Assembly (NCBI GenBank): GCA_039000515.1
Contig: JBCFYV010000935.1
Coordinates: 64,327,109-64,391,108 of the forward strand
Source: Timema cristinae
Taxonomy: Eukaryota; Arthropoda; Insecta; Phasmatodea; Timematidae
Direction of reading: 5' to 3'
Length of the DNA stretch: 64,000 bases
Positions 55,310-64,000 of this stretch are shown one piece after another. The stretch's first letter is position 1, and each line of letters opens with the position of its first letter. The notes beneath the pieces are model-generated. The model did not search any database, was not told where the DNA came from, and saw nothing but the letters and a program-made list of their open reading frames with translations. The position numbers and the translations under genes are program-made.

Positions 55310-56240
55310 TATTAATTTATTTTTATCAATTTCCAATGTTATAAAAATTATATAGCAATTGATTGGGCCATCTCATTTTTAAATACTAAACAAAATTGAA
55401 AAAATATATTCTATTAACATTCTCTAGTATACAATTCATTTGTCTCTTGAAATAATTGTAAAAAAACATCTAAAAAATATTAACACTTCTCACATGGGAA
55501 TAAATAAACTAAAAACATATTTTATGAACCATATCACATGCAAATTTTTAAATAAAAAAATGTTTAGATGCGGAAATTTAACAATTGTTTGGTCATAAGG
55601 CACAAATAAAATATTTTAGGATACTTTTTACAGATATAGATGGTGTCTAACGGGCCAGGTAATTAAATCCCAACTTCACTTAAAATAATATATTAATATT
55701 TAATAATACCACTCGATTAATTTTTTGAACATATTTCTTTCATGAAAAATGTTATAGATAAAAACAAAGTTGTGTCAAACTTTTGTTTGGAAATAAAATC
55801 ATAAAAAAAACACCTTCTATCGTCACACTAAGAGGACTGAGCTTTTTTTTAAAAAGAAACAAAAAAAAAATATAATACAAATATTAATACCAAATCAGAA
55901 AAATTTTCCCCCTATCTACTTCTTTGATATATTTTCAATCTAGTTTAAGCGCATCATTAAAATGAGTTTTATCAAAATACAAAAGTTTTCATGTGAGTAC
56001 AAATAGTTTGTTCATGTTTTTTTAATACTTTTTGGGAAGGAAGGGTGGAGGATTTTATTTGATACAAGGTTTGGTTTGTGTTGAGAATTGTCTGTTTACT
56101 CAATCTATTTTGATGTCCACTTATCATTTTAATATATTATTATCCTTATTTTATGAAAAGACCAAGATGTTTAGTTCCTGTTTCTTATTTTTTGTTATGC
56201 GTCTCTCTACTTGTTCTGGATATGTTTATGTGTACTAATT
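55310..56240. other. No recognised gene or repeat
   Basis: AT-rich sequence; only short open frames. Confidence 0.45.
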
Positions 56241-56242
56241 AC

Positions 56243-56545
56243 TAGGGATGTGCAAAGTCCACCTTTTCAATTTGAAGAGAAGTTGAGTCAAAAAACATGG
56301 GATAACTCAAAGCCAATCAAGTTTGAATATTTATCTAAATGTTTAGCGTTGGATAAAATATACTTGCATAACTGTAAATTTAGTTATTAAATATAATTTA
56401 TAAAATGCTTTATTTTATAATAACTAATAGAGTTTATCTTAAAATTATAAACTAAATTATCATCCCAATATACTCTCGAATCAAAGTCAAAAGCGAACAA
56501 ATATTGAAAATGAATTCAAAGTTTTCAAAGCTTTGCACATCACCT
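56243..56545. mobile_element. MITE 'F', diverged copy
   Basis: Ends TAGGGATGTGC and GCACATCACC; interior with TCGAATCAAAGTCAAA like the copy at 5198-5525. Confidence 0.65.
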
Positions 56546-56752
56546 GATAATTACAATAATGTTTTAGGGATAAAGGAATTTTTAATTAGGAATGTACACA
56601 CATTTGTGTGGAATGGGAGTGAAAAACAGTTTTAAAAAAAATACCCTCAGTACACTCGACCAGGATTCAAACCCTAATATCCTTAACATTGGCAGTTCAG
56701 CCTATTGTAGAATGACACCCTGAGCAAATTGACCACCTAAGCTGGTATGTCT
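56546..56752 (-). mobile_element. SINE family A, tail-truncated
   Basis: Body with TGTACACACATTTGTGTGGA and a worn head; its tail side abuts MITE F. Confidence 0.65.
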
Positions 56753-57109
56753 TGGTCTTGAAAGTCTATCAATTTCCTGGAATGAACTAGTGAGCAGTTT
56801 TAGATGTCCCGATGGCCATGAACAACTATGAAAATATTACTGATATTTAAAAAAAATCAATTATTAAGGACTAATGAATGCTATCCATTTCTTATCTTCA
56901 ACAACTAGGGCAAAGCCCAAAAATAGTTCTCACTTTAAGTCTTAACAACACTTCATATTAGGGGTAGGATAAGTGTTAGTATTATTTATTTACATGTGTG
57001 TGTGTGTGTGTCTTTTTCTACTATAGAAAAAATGAAGATATCATGTATTGGATTCCACCCACATTCTTTTCCTTTTTACCTGGGTGGGATTTTTAAAATG
57101 AGGAAACAA

Positions 57110-57260
57110 GTGTTAGATGGTATGGACACGTAATGAGAATGGAAAAGTAGAGGATTCCAAGGCAGGGATGGGAGGAGCAGAAAACAGCAAATGTGCATGA
57201 AAGAGGAGAAGGTAATGGAAGGATAAAGGGAGACGGAGAAACTTCACAAAACTGACCCAG
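57110..57260 (+). mobile_element. LINE 3'-end fragment (WYGHVMRM motif)
   Basis: The plus strand reads RWYGHVMRMEK followed by decayed GRP/RTK-type sequence, the usual C-terminal motif of LINE ORF2. Related pieces are at 59215-59660 and 60690-60760. Confidence 0.7.
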
Positions 57261-57284
57261 TCACTGGCTGGAAAACAATTCATG

Positions 57285-57291
57285 ATGATGG

Positions 57292-57326
<35 letters not shown>

Positions 57327-57327
57327 T
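57285..57327. repeat. (GAT)n microsatellite
   Basis: A run of GAT/TGA triplets following the LINE fragment. Confidence 0.95.
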
Positions 57328-57355
57328 ATCTCTCCAATCAATCTCTACTGATTAA

Positions 57356-57361
57356 TTTATT
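57356..57361 (-). terminator. Candidate poly(A) signal of ZFYVE1
   Basis: AATAAA on the minus strand, 128 bp downstream of the stop codon. It is the first hexamer of this kind in a plausible position; AATAAA is frequent in AT-rich DNA, so this is tentative. Confidence 0.45.
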
Positions 57362-57489
57362 TTCACTTTATCTTTTATCAATCGCCATTGTATTATAATT
57401 TTATAACAGTCATATTTTACCCAATACCTAGCGAACTAACTAAAGTGTATGGAATAGTTCCCTTGGGGATATGTGGGACATGTCTAAGT

Positions 57490-57713
57490 TTAGTCTTGCT
57501 TGAGGCACTGGTCACAAACACGCACGGGGTTGTCCCAGCCTCGACGCAGCACGGGTCGCCGGCCGGGCGAGCACTTGGCGCACACGCCCCGACCACAGTC
57601 TCGACAGTGGTGTAGCATCTCATGGGGACCGAACACCACCTCACAGCAGCAACAGTGACTCACCTCGTGGTCTGGCACCCAGTACGTGGGACGAGCACTA
57701 CTCTTGATCAGAT
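57490..57713 (-). CDS. ZFYVE1: ZFYVE1 last exon, second FYVE zinc finger and stop
   Basis: Acceptor TTGTCTCCTAG precedes 57713; the frame reads LIKSSARPTYWVPDHEVSH, then the second finger, and stops at TAA 57490-57492 right after CDQCLKQD. The W-V-P-D motif and PVRVC are present. The basic patch is EMLHHCRDCG, with Leu where most FYVE domains have Lys or Arg; that is unusual and might weaken phosphoinositide binding. The first ligand pair reads CCCC, so which Cys binds zinc is ambiguous. The exon is markedly GC-richer than its surroundings. Confidence 0.96.
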
Positions 57714-58077
57714 CTAGGAGACAAAGTTATACTTTTTAAAATTGAATTTAATAAAAAGTAATGATTGAGAATTTCAAAGTTGATTCCTCGGTATTATTGA
57801 ATTTTTACTCTTATTGAAATAATCAATCTTAATAATTAGGACAGTAGAGTTGGAAGAAATTTTGAGCGGTGTCGGTAACAATGTACTGATTCTCATTACA
57901 ACTCCTCTCTACACTCCAGTCTCCATCATCATTATTAATAATTACACCATTTTACTCTCGAAAATTGTAAGTGTACTCAATATGATCTTTGTATTTTAGT
58001 GAACGTGCGAGAATCAAGCATAGCCGTTTTGTAAACATTTCATTTTTTTATAAACAGTATTATTAGTTTGCTGATAC

Positions 58078-58126
<49 letters not shown>

Positions 58127-58148
58127 TATATATATTATATACTATTAT

Positions 58149-58179
<31 letters not shown>

Positions 58180-61100
58180 ACGTATATATATATAATATAT
58201 ATATATATATTACCAGTGCCCTAATCATTAAGTCCACAAGCATTAACAGTGAATCCTTAAGGATTCAAGAAAATATCAAATTCAAGAGCAAAAAAAAAAT
58301 ATATTTTTTAAAACAATCAAAATTTTAAATTGGTATTTGTTTTAGAGCTGATACTTTTTATTGGTGGATCAGTCCCGGAATAATTACAATAAAAACATGA
58401 CAACCAGACCCCAGACTATTAATTTAACATTTCTAGTTTAATATTATGTTCATGATTTTTTTCTCCAAGATTCGTATTTGTAAAGAGGATTTGACCCATC
58501 TCTAAGTAACATGATTTATTTGCGAGTTCTAAGTGAAGCTCACAGTGACAGGGAAACCATGAAGAACCGTGCCATATTTGTTACCTCTAGGATACTCCAG
58601 AACTGAAGCAACAGTACTGATCGTGTTCACCACCACTTCACCATATTTCCGAACTCGGACTTCGGTATCATCAATATCGTCAAGAACATCTAAATTAGAG
58701 TTCGCTGACACTGTAATGGTAAAAATACATCAATATTTAATTAATGAAAAAACAACTCTAGGCTTTGTAAAAATTAACACCAACAACTTAGTTTTACAAC
58801 CTTATCACATAAACCCTCTCTAAGATAGCTTATAGTTTCAAGCCTTGACACTAAGATGGTCATTTTGAATTACTTCTCTTTATGAATTTTAAATGTGAAT
58901 GGACCATAAAAACTATGCAAATAAAAATATTGACATATAAATTACTAATTTATGTTCAAGTTATTATAATCCTTTATGTATATTACAAATCAATATTCAT
59001 ATAAAAAATATTATATTTGGAAGAAGGTATACCTTTTTCCATATATAATAAAATTACCTCATAGGGCGAAAAGAGGTTTTCCTTATTGAGATATATAAAA
59101 AAATATTAATTAAATTTAATTAAATGTTGTTATAGTAACTGGATCTATCAAATCAGAGTGGAAGCCATGAGAATTAAGTTATCTGGAAAGAGTGGGGTAC
59201 AGGAGTACATGAGATAGTAGAGGAAGCAAGACTGAGATGGTATGGACATGTAATGAGGATGTTGGAGTACATGAGATAGTAGAGGAAGCAAGACTGAGAT
59301 GTATGGTCATGTAATGAGGATGTTGGAGTACATGAAATAGTAGAGGAAGCAAGACTGAGATGGTATGGACATGTAATGAGGATGTTGGAGTACATGAGAT
59401 AGTAGAGGAAGCAAGACTGAGATGGTATGGTCATGTAATGAGGATGTTGGAGTACATGAGGTAGTAGAGGAAGCAAGACTGAGATGGTATGGACATGTAA
59501 TGAGGATGGAAAAAGAGAGGATGACAAAGGGAGACCGAGAAAGAGATTGGAGGAGTAGATAGCAAAAAGTGTGCAAGAGAGAGGAGAAGAATGGTGGAAG
59601 GATAGAGGAAAATGAAGGCATTATACTAAAGTGACCTGACCATAGGCTGAAAACAGATGATGATCAATAGGATCAGAGATTAGAATGAAATATTACTAAA
59701 ATATGTTTAATAAAACCTTCTTTAAACAAGTCTAGTGTATAAATTTATTTAAAAAAATAAGCACAAAATAATACTTTTTTAAATCATAATCATTTTTTTT
59801 AATTTTAAAACTTCGATTTGGCTTTGGGTTTGCTTCGAATTTAAAAAATGAACTTCATCCCCCCCTCCCCATGTGATTGGATTATTTTCCACAATCCCAA
59901 CTAATAGCCAGACATATCATTGAGTAGTTTCCTAGTTTACGAGTAAATAACGAAGGCCCACCTTGCTTGAAACAAGCGTCACAGACTCTGACAGGACTAT
60001 GCCATCCCCTGTCAGGAACCGCGGTAGTTTTGGAGGAACAGTTCTCACAGAAGCCCTCTCCACAGGAGCGGCAATGGTGCTTGCTGGCATTGACGGCAAA
60101 CACTGTCCGACATGCGTGGCAGTGCTGAAGAAATGTTACACCATCAAATTACTCACACACATAATTTAAAAGTTGTATGTAATTTTTTTTTTTTTAAATT
60201 TCTCATTCCAAGTGGACTATATCAGAGCAACATATCAAACAATTAACGATGTTTTTAATTTTGTAATTATTTGAAATAAAATAAACATTTTTACTCACTT
60301 ACTGATTTAACTAAAAGTTGACAGTAAGTTTGCACTGTCTAAGGTGTGAACTGTTACCTTACATGGGAAATCCTTTCCTTTTTTGATCCCTCTCTTCTTA
60401 TGCGGGCTAATCTCGTTTATTATCTCTAGATAATTTGTTAAATTAGTAGTAAAGAGCGTAAAGTATCTTGGAAGTGTCGGAGCAGAGAATATCTAATGAG
60501 AAGAGTGCTTCAGGGGGAGGGGATAGGTGTGTAAGACAATTTCTATGGACAAGTGCAAGGAAGTACTGTATAGGACAAAATTCTTACCATAGTTACAAAT
60601 GCAGCAGAACGTGGAGATTTGATCCAAGGAAGATTGAGACCACATGTCTACATTTTTAAGGAGCAAGTTAGTTGTTATCAACAAATAGAGGAAGCAAGGG
60701 TGAGATGGTATGGCCGTGTAACGGGGATGTAAAGGGAAAGGATCCCAATGAGAATGATGAAGTTTAAGTTTGGAGAGAAACGACACAAGGTAGTAGGCTT
60801 GTGCAGGATCACCAACTTCGAGAAATTAGATGTTGTTACCAAAACTCAGACTTTGCATCAAAAGTTATTATGGCCGACTTGCGAGAGCAAATATTTTCCT
60901 AGTAGAGTGACGCTAAGTTACACAGACATTTTACTTGTCTTTTGGTTTGCTTTACGAGGTTATGTATGCTAGGTTTTATAATTTATTAGGTGTTATGTGT
61001 TACCTGATTTAAACTTGCCATCTCATTAGCCCTATATAAAAATCTCAAAATTTTTTGATGTGTTTTTCACAACTTTAAATAGGCCTGTATCATAATCTAG

Positions 61101-63153
61101 GCCAAGAGTGGGGATAGTACGCTTACACTGAAGGTTAAAAGCATATTTTCTTTAAAACATAACACTATCGAAATGCATTATTCTTCAACATCAACCCACA
61201 GATAATTGGACATTCCAATATTAAGATTGTTTGTAGGTTTTATAGTAGGTGGAGGTTAGGCTTCAACATATTTGGGGTGTTAGCAGTTTGTCGACCCACC
61301 TCATGGGGCAACATTGACCAAGACGGGTCTCTCTTTTGTATAATTTTCCAGTGGTGGGGAGGTTGGGATTTGAATCCTAACTAGTTGTGGTGAGTAGTTT
61401 TATTTTGCTAAAGGTTTTCCCACTCTCCCTCTACACAAATCTGAATACTTTTATTCTATAACTCAACCTTTAACATCTATACCCTATTAGAGTAAAACAC
61501 ATGAATGTAGGCCTAATTTGTTTAAGACGCCTCAACAAAACTTTAACAATGTCATCCTATTTAAACTGAATCGTACATATAATTGGGAATGTTAAATATA
61601 GAGGAAGTGAACCAGCATTTGTGTGGAGGGAGAGTGGAAAACCATTTAGGAACACCCCCCCCCCCCAACTCACCAGAGTGAGATTCGAACCTCAATTTCT
61701 CCATCCTCAGCAGTATAGCTCAACACAAAACTAGCGTGTTAGCTAACTATGCCACCAAGGTGGATCATGATAACTTTGTGAAATTTTGCCCCTCTTTAAG
61801 AGATTACAGTCACCTTAATCTCATGGTTGGGTCTCCAGTACTTGGGTGCTATTTGGTCAGCCACCCAGGATGAGATAAGGCGAGTAGGAGGTGAACCCAC
61901 ATTTGCTACAGCCTCCGAGATGTAGGTCACCCCATCCAAAACCTTCTGAGCCGCATTCTGGGACGCTACCAACGCCATTTTGCTCTGCCCACACAATAAA
62001 ACTGAAGTTACAGTACATTTAGATGATTAAAAAAAGTAGAAAAAATATATTTAAAACAAACCTCACTTTTTATCAATATTTAATTATACAGACAAAGCTG
62101 TTTTATACAAATATAATATACGACATACACCATAATGATGTTAATAGTGTAGACAGGTATAAATTTAACCACAAGAACATCTAAAATATAAAATTTAAAT
62201 AACCACCCAAAAAAAAAGAAGAAAAGAAATCCATAATTAATTAGACACTTATGTACTAATTACACTAAAGGGTTAGGGACAAGGAAGGTTGAATTTAGAG
62301 GAAGTGTACCCACATTTATGTGGAGAGAGAGTTGGAAACAGTTTTGGTAAACCCACCCTCAGTACACCCAACGGGATCAGACCATGGTCTTCCTCCTCAT
62401 CATCGGCGGTCTAGTCTATTGTGAGACCATGTGGCCGCCAAAGAAGGTCATAATTAATGTTAGTGATAACTAAAATTTAAACATAATACAGTTAATATAT
62501 TCTTTATATATCTAGAAACATTAAATACACCCATTAGGTGCTATTTTTTCTCTATTGTTATAAAGAAAGTTTATTTGGAATAGAGCAGTAGGCTAAATTA
62601 TGGTTAAAATTAGGAGTATACCTATCTGACATATTGAAATAGAAATAATTTGAATAAAACACTAAAAAACACACACACATTTTTAAGGGCATGCACCCAC
62701 TGGCAAAAATAATTGTTTAATTTTTCAAGTACAACCAAGAAAATCGGTCTAATCTGTTCAGCTGAAGATGTGAAAGCTTGTCCTTAAAAATGTGTTTATG
62801 TTTGTTGTGTTTGTTTTTTAAAATCTTGAAGTGTTTTATGTGAACAATTTCTAGTCCAGTATCACTCAGTTCGGTGTGATTGCTATCCAGTCTAATTTTA
62901 ATCATGATTATAAAGAAAAAAGGTTTATGTTATGTTTTGATGAAATACTATGATAAAAACTCGACAGCTTCCAGAATGGCTGTTGCAATTATTTAAGAAA
63001 TGTAAACATAAATAACAGGACTGTTAAATTCCTACCCCTGGCCACACGTGTTTGATCTCAGTGCGTACAGCAGAGTCCTCTGGGTTCTTATTCCCGTACC
63101 AGAACTGACGACTGCGATAGATTTCACCACAATTTGGACATTCTATCACATAC
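57490..63153 (-). CDS. ZFYVE1: ZFYVE1 (double FYVE-containing protein 1/DFCP1)-type gene, 3' part
   Basis: Five coding exons (63036-63153, 61814-61984, 59962-60124, 58585-58710, 57490-57713) join with consistent phases into a C-terminal region of 267 codons ending in TAA. The order is that of ZFYVE1: a Cys-containing segment (ECPNCGEIYRSRQFWYGN) leading to TEIKHVWPG, a helical linker (SWVADQIAPKYWRP), a first FYVE finger, a linker (KYGEVVVNTISTVASVLEY), and a second FYVE finger at the C-terminus. In vertebrates ZFYVE1 binds phosphatidylinositol 3-phosphate through its tandem FYVE domains and marks omegasomes, the ER sites of autophagosome formation, and lipid droplets; this function is carried over from the family. 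The N-terminal nucleotide-binding part must lie to the right of the window. Confidence 0.95.
58080..58212. repeat. (AT)n microsatellite
   Basis: Long, slightly interrupted AT dinucleotide tract in a ZFYVE1 intron. Confidence 0.97.
58585..58710 (-). CDS. ZFYVE1: ZFYVE1 inter-FYVE linker exon
   Basis: Acceptor ACCATTACAG precedes 58710 and donor AGAG|GTAACA follows 58585; 126 bp entering and leaving in phase 1. It encodes an acidic stretch (DVLDDIDDTEVRVR) then KYGEVVVNTISTVASVLEY, the counterpart of the RKVGEAVQNTLG region between the two fingers of the human protein. Confidence 0.93.
59200..59660 (+). repeat. Tandem amplification of a LINE 3' fragment, about 60-bp unit
   Basis: GGAGTACATGAGATAGTAGA and AGGAAGCAAGACTGAGATGG recur five times; each unit encodes EEARLRWYGHVMRM. 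The last unit runs on into further LINE-like sequence (MRMEKERMTKGDRERDW). It lies in a ZFYVE1 intron. Confidence 0.85.
59962..60124 (-). CDS. ZFYVE1: ZFYVE1 exon, first FYVE zinc finger
   Basis: Acceptor CATTTCTTCAG precedes 60124 and donor CAAG|GTGGGC follows 59962; phase 0 in, phase 1 out. The 54 codons hold all eight zinc ligands: CHAC, then KHHCRSCGEGFCENCSS and PVRVCDAC. The basic patch reads SKHHCR, lacking the first Arg of the textbook RRHHCR but matching ZFYVE1, and the RVC motif is intact, so PI3P binding is plausible. Confidence 0.96.
60670..60790 (+). mobile_element. LINE 3'-end fragment
   Basis: GAGGAAGCAAGGGTGAGATG reads EEARVRWYGRVT, a single worn copy of the same motif. Confidence 0.6.
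61310..61520 (+). mobile_element. SINE family A, degenerate
   Basis: Contains GGGAGGTTGGGATTTGAATC and TCCCACTCTCCCTCTACACA, ending in a worn tail near AAACACATGAATGTAGG. Confidence 0.6.
61560..61768 (-). mobile_element. SINE family A, tail-truncated
   Basis: Body AACCAGCATTTGTGTGGAGG and head ending ATGCCACCAAGGTGGATC; it abuts the ZFYVE1 exon at 61814 within 50 bp. Contains a C run near 61657-61667. Confidence 0.85.
61814..61984 (-). CDS. ZFYVE1: ZFYVE1 linker exon leading into FYVE 1
   Basis: Acceptor GTGTGGGCAG precedes 61984 and donor ATTAAG|GTGACT follows 61814; 57 codons, phase 0 at both ends. It contains NAAQKVLDGVTYISEAVANV and SSWVADQIAPKYWRP, ending NHEIK. In ZFYVE1 the corresponding human stretch ends SWLTDQIAPAYWRP and introduces the first zinc finger. 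The W-x-x-D motif of typical FYVE domains is W-R-P-N here, as in the vertebrate first finger. Confidence 0.94.
62235..62448 (-). mobile_element. SINE family A, diverged
   Basis: TAATTACACTAAAGGGTTAG, AGAGGAAGTGTACCCACATT and a head with GTGGCCGCCAAAG. Confidence 0.75.
63036..63153 (-). CDS. ZFYVE1: ZFYVE1 exon with ECPNCG...HVWPG segment
   Basis: Acceptor TTAATAACAG precedes 63153 and donor CCAGGG|GTAGGA follows 63036. One base completes a codon from an upstream exon outside the window, then 39 codons follow: YVIECPNCGEIYRSRQFWYG and, near the end, RTEIKHVWPG. This matches the segment just before the first FYVE domain in ZFYVE1, including its paired Cys (CPNCG). It ends in phase 0. Confidence 0.92.
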
Positions 63154-63477
63154 CTGTTATTAACAAATAAAATGTTAATATAAAATTGACATCTTAGTAA
63201 AGGCATTGAAAACATATTTGTTTGAATATATTGGCCATTAGACTACCATTGTTTGCCTTTATTTAAGAGTGACATTTTTACTGTGGGACAGGAATAAGAT
63301 GGAAAATGAGTCAAAATAACAAAAGTGGGAAATTATAAAAATGATATTTTAGAATAGTTTTAGTTTACAAATATATGTATATATATTGTTTTTTAAATGT
63401 TTCATTATGTTTTGTGTCTATTCACAATTGTGTGTGTATTTGGAGATGATTGTTATCTAGAAATCAGGTTTATAGTA

Positions 63478-63958
63478 CAAGAACTATTCCAAAATCAACC
63501 TCTGATTGGCTGGTAAAAAAAATAATCTTATTATATACAAAACTTATATACATAGATGCATTATTTTGTCATATGGTCGCCAACCAAATTCAATCAAATG
63601 TCATACCGTGGCACCATCCATTAAAATCCTTCGTCAAGGAATGACGCCGCCAGGCTACCCAGCCAGTTGTTGATGCCATCCATGAGATCCTTGTTGGTTT
63701 TGAAATGCTGGGTAGCCAGCCAGTCCATCTTTCTGAAGAGATGGTTATCGCTTGGCGCCAAGTTCGGGCTGTAAGGGGGTGGGTCAAAAATTTCCCAAAA
63801 GCTGGTTCCATGGTATAACAAAAGCTTGAATTTGGGTGGAAACAATATGAAAAAGTAATACAGCTATGTATATAAGTTTTGTATGTAATAATATTTTTTA
63901 AATCTATTTTTGACTTTTTTAAAAAGCCAATTGGACGCTGATTTTGGAATAACCCTCG
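63478..63958 (-). mobile_element. Internally deleted mariner-like element (481 bp)
   Basis: The two ends carry inverse repeats of about 90 bp, clearest at ATTCCAAAATCA and TACAAAACTTATATACATAG, and TA dinucleotides flank both ends. Between them, on the minus strand, is a transposase C-terminal remnant: PPYSPNLAPSDNHLFRKM is the signature around the last catalytic Asp of mariner/SETMAR-type transposases, followed by NNWLGSLAASFLDEGF. The rest of the transposase is absent. It lies in a ZFYVE1 intron. Confidence 0.9.
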
Positions 63959-64000
63959 TATTATTCTACTATGTTTTGTATTCTTTGTGGTTTTACTTCT

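Overview
This window is animal (invertebrate) genomic DNA. It is AT-rich and intron-rich, with consensus GT-AG splice sites, tRNA-derived SINEs, LINE remnants, DNA transposons and minisatellites. The LINE remnants (for example the stretches around 4.6, 44.2 and 50.4 kb) resemble endonuclease/reverse-transcriptase elements common in insects. An arthropod, probably an insect, is therefore my best guess; the species is not determined.

Two real protein-coding genes can be supported, both on the minus strand and both incomplete. (1) A FOXN3 (CHES1)-type forkhead transcription factor fills 1019-12031. Six coding exons were reconstructed (11905-12031, 10738-10848, 7704-7894, 5644-5856, 2164-2291, 1019-1215); the C-terminal exons lie off the left edge. 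(2) A ZFYVE1 (DFCP1)-type double-FYVE protein occupies the right end. Five terminal coding exons (63036-63153, 61814-61984, 59962-60124, 58585-58710, 57490-57713) carry both FYVE zinc fingers and the stop codon; its N-terminal exons lie off the right edge. Reading phases agree across all ZFYVE1 junctions and all FOXN3 junctions except exon 1-exon 2, which has two workable solutions.

Between them, about 12-57 kb, I see no recognisable conserved gene. This stretch is a dense repeat landscape. It holds four minisatellite arrays (16.8-18.5, 22.8-23.3, 29.1-29.9 with its inverted twin at 32.7-34.8, and 36.2-37.2 kb) and at least three tRNA-headed SINE families. Two of those families share one 3' tail. 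There are also several MITE or foldback elements and hAT-like elements, some nested with readable target-site duplications. Islands of higher CpG content (15.6-16.0, 24.2-24.6, 31.8-32.0, 39.4-39.8 kb) each contain a palindrome resembling the RFX X-box and are the best candidates for promoters or enhancers. One of them lies 31 bp upstream of a small minus-strand open frame at 15904.

The introns of both genes are also transposon-laden: a decayed pogo-type transposase lies in a FOXN3 intron and a 481-bp internally deleted mariner-like element lies in a ZFYVE1 intron. I found no convincing new multi-gene system. The most unusual structures are the pair of inverted arrays of one 31-bp minisatellite, the triple-nested inverted repeat at 46.4-47.4 kb, and the palindromic X-box-like islands.
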